Shown piece after piece: positions 1-7,601 of a DNA stretch of 62,788 nt. Source of the DNA: Anaerolineaceae bacterium (GTDB taxonomy: Bacteria > Chloroflexota > Anaerolineae > Anaerolineales > Anaerolineaceae). The position numbers were made by a program, and so were the translations under genes. The stretch covers positions 1 to 62,788 of the forward strand of contig JAFGLU010000111.1 in NCBI GenBank assembly GCA_016927865.1, given 5' to 3'. Positions within the stretch are counted from its first letter, which is position 1; every line of letters starts with the position of its first letter. The notes below the pieces were generated by a model. It made no database searches and was not told the DNA's origin. It saw only the letters and a list, made by a program, of their open reading frames with translations.

Positions 1-219
1 GTTTCCATCCTGTTCAACGACCTGCGCCCCACCGGGTACACCTTCCGCGTGTATCACCCCGGTTGGGTGCGCTCTTATATGAGCGGAAAGAAAAACATGG
101 AAGCCGACCTGGAGCCGGAAGAAGCCGCCGCTTGCGCCCTGCCCATCTTCCTCAACCCCCGCCCCGACGAAGACCACCTGGTGCTGGTCGATTATAAGAA
201 CGAGGAATGGCCCTGGTAA
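1..219 (+). CDS. Short-chain dehydrogenase/reductase, C-terminal fragment
   Basis: The window opens inside this gene. Only the last 72 residues are present, ending at a TAA at 217-219. The stretch YTFRVYHPGWVRSYM followed by an acidic segment and PEEAA matches the substrate-side end of classical SDR enzymes (the HPGWVxTxM region before the last helices). The Rossmann fold and catalytic Tyr-x3-Lys lie outside the window, so substrate and cofactor cannot be judged. It converges on the minus-strand gene that ends at 220 with no intergenic space. Confidence 0.7.
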   Translation, partial: VSILFNDLRPTGYTFRVYHPGWVRSYMSGKKNMEADLEPEEAAACALPIFLNPRPDEDHLVLVDYKNEEWPW

Positions 220-666
220 TTACCCCTGGTACAACTCCACCACAAAAGCCTGCCTGGGCTTTTGTGGATTTACCGCCACCAGAACTTCTTTCCTTGGAAA
301 AAACGAAGTGGTAATTTCATTCTTCACAACACGATTACTGGTTGAATAGCGCTGCCCTGCCAGCGTGTACGAATAGGTGATCCGTACCCAGCCGCGCCCA
401 ATAAACTCCAGGTCGTCGATCTTTCCCTTCACGATCTCGCTTTTGCGGTACACCGAGCGCACAAATCCCACCCGCGCTACCAGAACTAACGCCCCGATGG
501 CCAGAATGGCGACCAGCAAGCCCAGCGAAAACGCCGTCGGCGGCCCTGGGATCATTGCCGCAGGGAGGATAATGATGCTCATGGCCAGCGGCAGCATATA
601 ACCGAAAAAGATATATGCATCGTGCCGCAGCAGTGCGCGAAACGACAGGTGGTTGCGATTATCCAT
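220..666 (-). CDS. Small membrane protein with DUF3592-like domain
   Basis: 148 residues. Two hydrophobic segments (about residues 17-40 and 45-67) are followed by a soluble domain of about 80 residues resembling DUF3592 (a small beta domain in which a variable segment, ITYSYTLAGQRYSTSNR, precedes a valine-rich strand and NPQKP). The ATG at 664-666 overlaps the upstream gene's stop at 659-661, suggesting translational coupling; a longer frame beginning at 723 would lie well inside that gene. The function is unknown. Related DUF3592-like proteins are encoded at 12503 and 49376. Confidence 0.65.
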   Translation of the reverse strand: MDNRNHLSFRALLRHDAYIFFGYMLPLAMSIIILPAAMIPGPPTAFSLGLLVAILAIGALVLVARVGFVRSVYRKSEIVKGKIDDLEFIGRGWVRITYSYTLAGQRYSTSNRVVKNEITTSFFPRKEVLVAVNPQKPRQAFVVELYQG

Positions 667-1600
667 TTTCCTCCCCAATTCCGGCTTGCCGTAACGTAAA
701 ACTGATCCAATCTGCTGCCTCACGCGCCAAACCCAACTCGCCTCCCTGCCGCCAGGACAGCGCGCTTTCGATCAAGCCCGCCCAGCCGCCAAACTCTGCC
801 TGTGCCCAATGCGCCGAAACCGGCTTGGAGGCAATCTCTCCATTGCGCAGCGTATACAGCGCCCGGCACATCGACAAGATGGCATAAGCCTGGTATTCGC
901 TGCTCTCCAATCGCGCCGGACGCGCCAACATCGGCTTCCACCACTCGCGCAGGTAACCCAGCACCGCTCCACGCAGCATTTCCGGCAAAACCGGCTCGAT
1001 GAGCGGCGCCAGGGGCGGCCCCATCACCGTCACGCCTTGCTCGCGCAGCACCCAGCGCTGGATGATCCAATCGCTCTCCTGCTTTGCCAAAAAGAATTCA
1101 CCTTCATTGACGGTCGGGAACGGCCCCGCCTGCGCGTCAAAGCGCGGCAAATCGACCAGCGGCAGGTACTTGCCCTCCAACTTGGCCGTCATCTTCGGCC
1201 CCGCGGCCCACAGCCGGGTGTGCATCGCCTCCAGCGCCGCCACCTGCGACTCACCCAACGCCTCGCGGGTAACAACCAAAAAATCAATGTCGCTGGTTTG
1301 CGGGTCAAAATCCCCGCCGGCCAGCGAACCGTATAAATACAACCCCACCATCTGCTTGCCCAGCACCGCCTTGACGCCATCCAGCAGCCCTTCCACGGCG
1401 GCGTTTGCCTCGGCGTAGGGTGTAGGATAAGATTTGATGGTTTGCTCGCCCTCATCTCCGGCCCTTCTCCCGGTGGGAGAAGGGAGCAGAACGTCTGACC
1501 CTCTCCCGCCGGGAGAGGGCAGGGAAGCCCCGGCCTTGCCGTGGGTGAGGGCTGTTCGTTTGGCTTCATGGATCGGGGTACGCTTGCGAGAAGGGCTCAT
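659..1600 (-). CDS. Aminoglycoside nucleotidyltransferase-like protein (AadA/ANT type)
   Basis: 313 residues from the ATG at 1598-1600. The nucleotidyltransferase signature is clear: GSLAGGDFDPQTSDIDF at about residues 91-107, with the paired metal-binding aspartates D104 and D106. The helical C-terminal half fits the DUF4111-like domain of adenylyltransferases. The family transfers AMP to hydroxyls of streptomycin or spectinomycin, but chromosomal homologues may have other substrates, so resistance is not proven. Oddly, residues of about 17-51 are encoded by a palindromic repeat (1448-1552), and no ATG, GTG or TTG lies between that repeat and the conserved YPTPYAEAN motif, so translation seems to run through the repeat. 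It is translationally coupled to the gene ending at 220. Confidence 0.72.
   Translation of the reverse strand: MSPSRKRTPIHEAKRTALTHGKAGASLPSPGGRGSDVLLPSPTGRRAGDEGEQTIKSYPTPYAEANAAVEGLLDGVKAVLGKQMVGLYLYGSLAGGDFDPQTSDIDFLVVTREALGESQVAALEAMHTRLWAAGPKMTAKLEGKYLPLVDLPRFDAQAGPFPTVNEGEFFLAKQESDWIIQRWVLREQGVTVMGPPLAPLIEPVLPEMLRGAVLGYLREWWKPMLARPARLESSEYQAYAILSMCRALYTLRNGEIASKPVSAHWAQAEFGGWAGLIESALSWRQGGELGLAREAADWISFTLRQAGIGEENG
1448..1552. repeat. Palindromic repeat lying inside a coding region
   Basis: Two perfect hairpins stand side by side: CCCTTCTCCC/GGGAGAAGGG (1462-1471 and 1475-1484, loop GGT) and CCCTCTCCC/GGGAGAGGG (1499-1507 and 1511-1519, loop GCC). They are enclosed by GCCCTCA at 1448 and TGAGGGC at 1546. 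The composition is that of REP-type intergenic repeats found in many GC-rich genomes, yet here it is read in frame as part of the N-terminus of the nucleotidyltransferase gene. Confidence 0.75.
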
Positions 1601-1632
1601 CAAAGCGATTATAATCGGTCTATTCTGTTTGC

Positions 1633-2244
1633 ATGGACGCTTCTTTGCCCAACGATACCCCAACCATTTGCCCCACCCCCGGACAAATCTTCCTCACCTG
1701 GCTGACCATTGGCTTTCAATCCTTCGGTGGGGGCAGTTCCACTTTTGCCCTCATCAACCGCGCCTGCGTCAACCGCGGCTGGCTGCGCGAGGACGAATTT
1801 GTGCGCACCTGGGCCATCTCCCAGGTCTCCCCCGGCATCAACCTCATCAAGCTCACCATCCTCATCGGCCACCGCCTGGCGGGCTGGCCGGGCTTGCTGG
1901 CCGGAATGCTGGGGCTGCTCTTGCCCAGCGCCTCGCTGACCGTGTTGATCACCGCCGGGTTCGCCTCCATCCGCGACAATCCCATCGTCGCCGCCGTCAT
2001 GCGCGGCATCCTTCCCGCCACCATCGGCCTGGGTCTGGCAATGGGCGTGCAGATGGCACTGCCGCTGTTCAAACAAGCCCGCAGCGAGGGCCCGCCCGCC
2101 ATCGGCGCCAGCACGCTCATTCTCGTTGCCGCCGCGGTAGTCATGTACCTTGGCCTTTCCCCGCTCCTGGTGCTGCTGTTTTCAGGGCTGGCAGCCGCGT
2201 TGGCCTTTGCCTTCTTTCCTGCCCGCGCCCCCGAGGGAAAATGA
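1633..2244 (+). CDS. chrA: Chromate transporter, first half of a split ChrA pair
   Basis: 203 residues forming one CHR domain. The hallmark near the N-terminus is FGGGSSTFALI, followed by VRTWAISQVSPG (the family's QxxPGP-like motif) and several hydrophobic segments. Long ChrA proteins fuse two CHR domains; here they are separate genes, since the next gene starts in an ATGA overlap with this stop (2241-2244). Such pairs act together in the membrane as a chromate efflux system. The start lies 33 bp from the divergent nucleotidyltransferase start at 1600. Confidence 0.85.
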   Translation: MDASLPNDTPTICPTPGQIFLTWLTIGFQSFGGGSSTFALINRACVNRGWLREDEFVRTWAISQVSPGINLIKLTILIGHRLAGWPGLLAGMLGLLLPSASLTVLITAGFASIRDNPIVAAVMRGILPATIGLGLAMGVQMALPLFKQARSEGPPAIGASTLILVAAAVVMYLGLSPLLVLLFSGLAAALAFAFFPARAPEGK

Positions 2245-2750
2245 ACCTGCTCGAATTCCTCTGGCTGTTCCTCAAAGCATCCCTGTTCTCCACCGGCGGG
2301 TTGGGCAACCTGCCCTTCCTGCACCAGGACCTGTTGGCCCTGGGCTGGGCCGCCGAAGCCGACTTCCTTACCGCTCTAGCAGTGGGCCAGGTCAGCCCCG
2401 GCCCCACCGGCTTGTGGAGCGTAAGCCTGGGCTACCTGATCTACGGCCTGCCTGGCGCGCTGCTGGCCTTGCTGGCGCTGACCCTGCCCCCGCTGCTGGT
2501 GCTGGGCGTCCAGGCTGTTTACAACCGCCTGGAAGGCCGCCCCGTGGTGCAAAACTTCACCCGCGGCCTGTCCCTGGGCGTCATCGGCCTGACTCTGGCA
2601 GTCACCTTCAGCCTGGCTCAGGCCTCCGTAACCGATTGGCGCGCCGCGCTCATCACCGGTGCCGCCCTGGTCGCGGGATTGAACCGCCGGGTGCCCGTCA
2701 TTGTCATTCTGGCGGTTGGCGCGCTGGCGGGTTGGTTGTTCTTTCGATAG
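2241..2750 (+). CDS. chrA: Chromate transporter, second half of a split ChrA pair
   Basis: 169 residues from the ATG at 2241, which overlaps the first half's stop by 4 bp. It carries the same landmarks: STGGLGNLPFL near the N-terminus and AVGQVSPGPTGLW (SPGP motif), then alternating hydrophobic helices to the end. As the C-terminal CHR domain equivalent, it should pair with the preceding protein in the membrane. A strong RBS for the next gene begins at its stop codon. Confidence 0.85.
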   Translation: MNLLEFLWLFLKASLFSTGGLGNLPFLHQDLLALGWAAEADFLTALAVGQVSPGPTGLWSVSLGYLIYGLPGALLALLALTLPPLLVLGVQAVYNRLEGRPVVQNFTRGLSLGVIGLTLAVTFSLAQASVTDWRAALITGAALVAGLNRRVPVIVILAVGALAGWLFFR

Positions 2751-2759
2751 GAGATAAAC

Positions 2760-3077
2760 ATGATCAGTAGAATCTGGCACGGATACACTACCCCTGCAAA
2801 TGCCGATGCATACGAAACCTTGCTGCGCGAAGAAATCTTTATCTGGATCGCCGGAAAGAATATTCCCGGCTACCACGGCATCCAGCTATACCGCCGCGAG
2901 ATGGGCGAGGAGATAGAGTTCATCACCCTGATGTGGTTCAACTCGCTCGACGATGTTCGCCAGTTTGCCGGAGAAGATTACGAGGTTGCCGTGGTGCTGC
3001 CCCAGGCTCAGGCCCTGCTCAAGCGCTACGATGCCCGTTCGCAGCACTATGAAGTACGGGTGGATTTGAAGGCCTGA
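2760..3077 (+). CDS. Antibiotic biosynthesis monooxygenase-like dimeric alpha/beta barrel protein
   Basis: 105 residues. The start is supported by AGGAGATAAAC just upstream. The sequence begins ISRIWHGYTTPANADAYE and continues with PGYHGIQLYRR, then FITLMWFNSLDDVRQFAGED, the usual order of strands and helix in ABM/YdhR-like ferredoxin-fold proteins. Many are small monooxygenases or heme-degrading enzymes; others have no known role. It follows the ChrA pair by 9 bp and is 4 bp before the acetyltransferase, so all four are likely co-transcribed. Confidence 0.6.
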   Translation: MISRIWHGYTTPANADAYETLLREEIFIWIAGKNIPGYHGIQLYRREMGEEIEFITLMWFNSLDDVRQFAGEDYEVAVVLPQAQALLKRYDARSQHYEVRVDLKA

Positions 3078-3081
3078 CCCC

Positions 3082-3588
3082 ATGCGACTCGAAAGCGAGC
3101 GCTTTGTCATCCGCCCGGTGGAGGAAGCCCGAGAGGCTCCCGCCATTCTGGAAGTCTACCGCCAATGCGAGGATTTCTTAGCTCTAGGCCCGGTGGCGGT
3201 CGCCTCGCCCGAAATGGTCCAGGCCGACCTGTACCTTTCACAGGAAGAGGGTTGCACCTTCTGTGGCATCTACGACCGTGTCACCGGAGAGATGATGGGC
3301 ATCGTCGATTTTTCCAACAGTGGCTTTGAGAGCGACCCCACCCTGGCATTCCTCTCCCTGCTGATGATCGCCGCGCCCTTCCGCGGTCACGGCTTAGGTG
3401 AAGCCGTAGTTCAGGCTGTAGAAAGCGAAATCCGCCGGGTGGGCCGCGCCCGCGCCATCGAATCGGGGGTACAGGTCAACAACCCGGGCGGCGTGCACTT
3501 CTGGCAGCGCATGGGCTACCGCATCGTCTCTGGCCCCACCCTCATGCCTGACGGTACCACCGTCTACCGCCTGTGGAAGGATTTGTAA
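3082..3588 (+). CDS. GNAT family N-acetyltransferase
   Basis: 168 residues with the GNAT layout: LESERFVIRPVEE at the N-terminus, GIVDFSNSGF (strand 4), the acetyl-CoA loop region PFRGHGLGEAVVQA (R/Q-x-x-G-x-G/A, about residues 98-111) and VNNPGGVHFWQRMGYR near the end, where an Asn and a helix close the acetyl-CoA site. The substrate is unknown. It is the last gene of the plus-strand run begun by chrA and converges with the double-GNAT gene ending at 3599. Confidence 0.8.
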   Translation: MRLESERFVIRPVEEAREAPAILEVYRQCEDFLALGPVAVASPEMVQADLYLSQEEGCTFCGIYDRVTGEMMGIVDFSNSGFESDPTLAFLSLLMIAAPFRGHGLGEAVVQAVESEIRRVGRARAIESGVQVNNPGGVHFWQRMGYRIVSGPTLMPDGTTVYRLWKDL

Positions 3589-3598
3589 CCCTTCCTCT

Positions 3599-4555
3599 TC
3601 ACTCCACCATCTTCTCCATGGTGAAGAACCCCGGCAGGTAGCTGTACCCAAACTTCAAATCGATGGCAATGATGGGCGGGTTGTTGGTGTTGTGATGAGT
3701 GCGCACCGTGTCCACCTTGAGCACCTCGCGGGCATAGCGCAACGCCAGAACCTTCACCGCCTGGGCCAGCCTGCGCCCCCGGTAAGCAAAATCCACTCCT
3801 GTAAACAGGTTATATGCGTAATCGGCCCCCTCAAAGCGAGTGACGGCGCTCATCGCGGCCCAGGCGCCCGTGGCCGAGTCGATCACCACGAACTGCCCGT
3901 CCGGCCGGTACCACTTCGCCTGGCAGACACTCTTCTGGAAGTCCTCGAAAGAATGCCAGGAATGCTCCCCGTCCGTTCCCAGCGTGGAAGCTGCCACCGT
4001 GTCATTCAAGGCATACAATTTGTGCTGGGCTTCCTCGGTGTCGCCCAGCTCCGCCATCGTCGTGAATTGGAAGCCCTGTTTTTTCAAATGGCCAATCAAC
4101 GATTCATAAGGTTGGTCGTCAAAACCGCGCAAATCCAACTCCATGGCAAATTGGTGGGTGCGTTCCACAAAGCCGCGGTGCTCGGCAAACGCCCGGCTCT
4201 CCGGGCTGTCGTCACGCACCGTGGTGCGCAGTTTGCGAACAGCCTGCGCCTGGGCTGTGCGCAACGCATCGGCATACAACTGCCTACCCACGCCCTGACC
4301 GCGCTGTTCCGGGTGGACGATTAAATACAGGCGCATCCGCTCCGGATAGGCCACCTCGCGCGCCGCCCAGTAAAAGCCCAGCAGCTCCCCAGCCTCATTT
4401 TCGGCCACTTTGAGGGTCACCCGCTCGCGTTTCTCCGCGTACTCCTCTTTGAGTTGGGCCTCGTTGGTCGGCTCATCCTCAAAGCTAGAAAACAAAGCCG
4501 CCAGCAGGCCAAAATCTCGCTCGGGGTCGCCTGGGCGCAATTGAATGTTTTGCAT
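3599..4555 (-). CDS. Tandem-domain GNAT acetyltransferase
   Basis: 318 residues from the ATG at 4553-4555, chosen because AGGTGG lies just upstream. The N-terminal half is a typical GNAT (VHPEQRGQGVGRQLYADAL, the acetyl-CoA loop; then ESRAFAEHRGFVER). The C-terminal half repeats the fold with a looser loop (GVDFAYRGRRLAQAVK) and ends in NNPPIIAIDLKFGYSYL. Two-domain GNATs of this type are often only active in one half. The substrate is unknown. Confidence 0.75.
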   Translation of the reverse strand: MQNIQLRPGDPERDFGLLAALFSSFEDEPTNEAQLKEEYAEKRERVTLKVAENEAGELLGFYWAAREVAYPERMRLYLIVHPEQRGQGVGRQLYADALRTAQAQAVRKLRTTVRDDSPESRAFAEHRGFVERTHQFAMELDLRGFDDQPYESLIGHLKKQGFQFTTMAELGDTEEAQHKLYALNDTVAASTLGTDGEHSWHSFEDFQKSVCQAKWYRPDGQFVVIDSATGAWAAMSAVTRFEGADYAYNLFTGVDFAYRGRRLAQAVKVLALRYAREVLKVDTVRTHHNTNNPPIIAIDLKFGYSYLPGFFTMEKMVE

Positions 4556-4637
4556 CTTTCCACCTGCTTTTGGTTCGGTCAAATCGGATCAGTCATCCCC
4601 CATTATATTCACAGTTTCCTGCTTTTGTCGATATTGC

Positions 4638-4749
4638 GTAACTATTCAGCCACAAAGGCTATTGCAGTGAATCGCAGGCTTCGCCCTTCTTTTTCCGCTA
4701 CCAGGGGGTGCGATTCAAACTCCAAACCCCGACAGGGCTGAGCAGCTAC
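4638..4749. mobile_element. 112-bp hairpin MITE family, old copy A
   Basis: The ends match the family: GTAACTATTCAGCC on the left and GGGCTGAGCAGCTAC on the right, 112 bp apart. The interior has drifted but keeps a short stem (TGAATCGCA/TGCGATTCA). Flanking 8-mers are GATATTGC (4630-4637) and GCGATTGC (4750-4757), six of eight identical, as expected for a decayed target duplication. It lies in the intergenic space between the divergent GNAT and glutathione peroxidase genes. Confidence 0.6.
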
Positions 4750-4847
4750 GCGATTGCTCACCCATAGCAGGGCAAACGCATCCATCCCCTCTGCGATTCC
4801 AGTTACAATAGATTCACGTCGGCCAATCTATCCCAAGGAGATCACAG

Positions 4848-5324
4848 ATGACCGTTCATGCTTTCACCGTCCATGACGCGCGCGGCAAGGAACTGCCCCT
4901 CTCCGCGTACCAGGGCAAGGTGCTTTTGCTAGTCAACACCGCCAGCCAGTGCGGCTTCACCCCGCAATATGCCGGGCTGCAGCAGCTTCATGAGACCCTC
5001 AGCGAACATGGCCTGCTCATCCTGGCCTTCCCCTGCGACCAGTTCGGCCACCAGGAACCGGGCAGCAACGCCGAAATCCAGCAGTTTTGCCAGCTCAACT
5101 ACGGTGTCAACTTCCCTGTCCTGGCCAAAATCGAGGTCAACGGTCCCGCCGCCCACCCACTATATCGCTATTTGACGGAGCAAAAACCCGGCCCCCAGGG
5201 CCCGGACATCCAATGGAACTTCACCAAGTTCATCATCGACCCCAGCGGCGCCGTGGTTCAGCGCTTCGAGCCCTCCGTCACGCCCGCGGAGCTGCTCCCG
5301 CACATCCAATTATTGCTGTCCTAA
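4848..5324 (+). CDS. Glutathione peroxidase family peroxidase
   Basis: 158 residues, start supported by AAGGAGATCACAG. The peroxidatic Cys is C35 in NTASQCGFT; FPCDQFG (about 61-67) and WNFTKF (W123, N124) supply the other conserved active-site residues. Cysteines C63 and C81 match the extra cysteines of non-selenium GPX enzymes that form an intramolecular disulfide and are recycled by thioredoxin rather than glutathione. It should reduce hydrogen peroxide or organic hydroperoxides in the cytoplasm. It stands alone. Confidence 0.9.
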   Translation: MTVHAFTVHDARGKELPLSAYQGKVLLLVNTASQCGFTPQYAGLQQLHETLSEHGLLILAFPCDQFGHQEPGSNAEIQQFCQLNYGVNFPVLAKIEVNGPAAHPLYRYLTEQKPGPQGPDIQWNFTKFIIDPSGAVVQRFEPSVTPAELLPHIQLLLS

Positions 5325-5391
5325 AAACAAAGACAAAACCCAGCAATAACCCATTTTGGTTATTGACGAATTGTGGATTTTAGGGTTTAAT

Positions 5392-5423
5392 GACTACACC
5401 TTACAAAAATGTAAGGCGTAGTC
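5392..5423 (+). terminator. Hairpin after the glutathione peroxidase gene
   Basis: GACTAC-A-CCTTACA, loop AAAA, TGTAAGG-C-GTAGTC forms a long stem with one A/C mismatch, followed by CTGTGTTTTTCC. A smaller stem AATAACC/GGTTATT sits just before it at 5345-5364. The pair probably ends transcription of the peroxidase gene, though it could also act in the leader of the subtilase gene that begins at 5482. Confidence 0.55.
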
Positions 5424-5481
5424 CTGTGTTTTTCCGCTCTACATCCCAAAAAAGTTAATACGCAAGTCCAAAGGAGAGAAA

Positions 5482-7476
5482 ATGAAACGTTTGTCTGTCT
5501 TATCCGTGGCGATTATCTTGAGCCTGGTGCTCAGCCTGGCGGCAGCCGTGCCTGCCAGCGCCGGTCAGGGCAACGATGACAAAGTGCGCGTGCTGGTCGA
5601 GTTTGCCCCCGGCCACAAGGGCGACATGGAAAAGGCCCTCAATGGCATAGGCGCCGAGTTCCACTTTGCTTTTGACGACCTCAACACCTTCGCGGTGAGC
5701 GTTCCTGCGCAGGCCCTCAACGGCCTCGAGCGCAACCCCAATGTGGTGAGCATTGAGGAAGACGCCATCCGCTACCCCATCAGCATACTACCTAGCCAGA
5801 ACGCTGCCCCCGCGGCGGTCTCCCTGCCTGATCAGGTCGTGCCCTACGGCGTGGACATGGTCCAGGCTCGCGATGTGTGGGATGTTAACCGCGACGGCGT
5901 GGTGGATGCCGACGCTCCCACCGCCTCCAACCGCACAATCTGCATCATCGACTCGGGCATCTACACCGGGCATGAAGATTTGAACGGCGTAAACGCCGAC
6001 GGGTACGACGGCAACCTGCCCTGGGATACGGATGGCAGCGGCCACGGCACGCACGTCTCCGGCACCATCGCCGCCATGAACAACGCCCTGGGCGTGATTG
6101 GCGTGACCCCCGGAACGGTGAACATCTACATGGTGCGCGTCTTCGGTGATGACGGCGCCTGGGCCTATTCCTCTACCCTGGCCGACGCCGCCAACCGCTG
6201 CGCTTCTGCCGGAGCCAACATCATCAGCATGAGCCTGGGCGGCAGCAAGTCCAACCGCACCGAGCAGAACACCTTCAACAATCTGTATAGCCAGGGCATT
6301 CTGTCCATCGCCGCGGCGGGCAACGAAGGCACCTCTGCCCTCTCCTACCCCGCCTCCTACACCTCGGTGGTCTCGGTCGCCGCCATTGACGAGAATAAAG
6401 TCGTGGCCGACTTCTCCCAATTCAACAGCGCGGTGGAAGTGGCTGCCCCCGGCGTGGCTGTGCTCAGCACAGTGCCTTATCTTGACAATTCCTCCGTCAC
6501 CGTGGACGGCGTGACCTACGCCGGCATCCAGCTAGAATACGCGCCTGATGGCTCTGCCAGCGGCGCTTTGGTGAATGGCGGCCTGTGTGCCACGAGCGGC
6601 GTTTGGACCGGTAAGGTTGTTCTTTGCGAGCGCGGAGAATATGACTTCTACACCAAATATATGAGCGCCGTCAACGGCGGAGCCGTCGCGGTGGTCATTT
6701 ATAACAACGTGTCCGGCGGGTTCAGCGGCACACTAGGCCAGGAAGTAGGCGGTGACGTACCCGGCATCTCCATCAGCCAGGAAGATGGGCAGTACCTGGT
6801 CGCCAATAAACTTGGGCAGACCGCCTCCGTTGTCGGCGAGATCATCGCTCCCGCCAGTAGCTACGAATACTACGACGGCACCTCCATGGCCACCCCGCAC
6901 GCTTCAGCCGTAGCAGCCCTGGTGTGGAGCGCTGTGCCGGATGCCACCAACGTGGAAATCCGCAACGCGCTCACCGCCACAGCCCAGGATCTAGGCGCTA
7001 CCGGGCGCGATGTGTACTATGGCTTCGGGCTGGTGCAGGCCAAAGCTGCCATTGACTACCTCACCGGTGGCATTTCTCCCACACCTACCGCGACTCCGGT
7101 CACGCCTACCCCGACTCCTACCATCACACCTACCGCGACCCCGGTCACGCCTACCCCGACTCCTGATCCTGACATGTCCATGTTTGTAGCCGACCTGCTT
7201 GGAACATATACTGCCCGGGGCTCCAAGTGGACCCCGAAGGTCACCATCACTGTTCAGGATAATACCGGCGCTTTGGTCTCTGGCGTCGTGGTCACCGGTA
7301 CCCTTGGCACCTCGACGGTTTCCTGCACCACCGGCACAGCCGGCACTTGCAGCGTCTCGACCAGCATAAAGACCAACATATCCAGCATTACCTACACGGT
7401 CACCAACCTGGCGAAGACCGGCTACGATTACACGCCTGACTTCAACGTCGAAACCAGCATCACCATCACCAGATAA
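5482..7476 (+). CDS. Secreted subtilisin-like serine protease (S8) with PA domain
   Basis: 664 residues. A signal peptide (about 1-27, ending in PASAG) is followed by an inhibitor I9-type propeptide (VRVLVEFAPGH to about residue 95) and the S8 catalytic domain with D157 (CIIDSGI), H188 (GHGTHVSG) and S468 (GTSMATPHA). A protease-associated domain is inserted between the His and Ser motifs (about 350-450). A TPT-rich linker (about 533-562) leads to a C-terminal Big_1-like beta domain of about 95 residues. RBS: AAGGAGAG. The predicted role is extracellular protein degradation, anchored or spaced by the linker. Confidence 0.92.
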   Translation: MKRLSVLSVAIILSLVLSLAAAVPASAGQGNDDKVRVLVEFAPGHKGDMEKALNGIGAEFHFAFDDLNTFAVSVPAQALNGLERNPNVVSIEEDAIRYPISILPSQNAAPAAVSLPDQVVPYGVDMVQARDVWDVNRDGVVDADAPTASNRTICIIDSGIYTGHEDLNGVNADGYDGNLPWDTDGSGHGTHVSGTIAAMNNALGVIGVTPGTVNIYMVRVFGDDGAWAYSSTLADAANRCASAGANIISMSLGGSKSNRTEQNTFNNLYSQGILSIAAAGNEGTSALSYPASYTSVVSVAAIDENKVVADFSQFNSAVEVAAPGVAVLSTVPYLDNSSVTVDGVTYAGIQLEYAPDGSASGALVNGGLCATSGVWTGKVVLCERGEYDFYTKYMSAVNGGAVAVVIYNNVSGGFSGTLGQEVGGDVPGISISQEDGQYLVANKLGQTASVVGEIIAPASSYEYYDGTSMATPHASAVAALVWSAVPDATNVEIRNALTATAQDLGATGRDVYYGFGLVQAKAAIDYLTGGISPTPTATPVTPTPTPTITPTATPVTPTPTPDPDMSMFVADLLGTYTARGSKWTPKVTITVQDNTGALVSGVVVTGTLGTSTVSCTTGTAGTCSVSTSIKTNISSITYTVTNLAKTGYDYTPDFNVETSITITR

Positions 7477-7492
7477 CCCATTTCAACCAACC

Positions 7493-7588
7493 GGGGCAGG
7501 CACAAGGCCTGCCCCTATCACTCTGCTGTACGGGCGGGCCTTGTGCCCGCCCTTCCATTTCTCAACCGGGCAGGCACAAGGCCTGCCC
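7493..7588. repeat. Three tandem hairpins between convergent genes
   Basis: There are three 8-bp-stem hairpins with 5-base loops: GGGCAGGC-ACAAG-GCCTGCCC within 7493-7515, GGGCGGGC/GCCCGCCC at 7532-7552, and GGGCAGGC-ACAAG-GCCTGCCC at 7568-7588. The middle one is in the opposite orientation, and its central A-T pair is replaced by G-C on both arms. They fill the space between the subtilase stop (7476) and the convergent methyltransferase stop (7602) and could end transcription from both sides. Confidence 0.8.
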
Positions 7589-7601
7589 ATACCGTTCCAC
7601 C

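Noticed and set aside
1434-2240. Upstream extension of the second chrA frame into the first chrA gene and the repeat
   Set aside because: The extension is out of frame with the CHR domain of the first gene and begins within the palindromic repeat; the ATGA overlap at 2241 gives a natural start.
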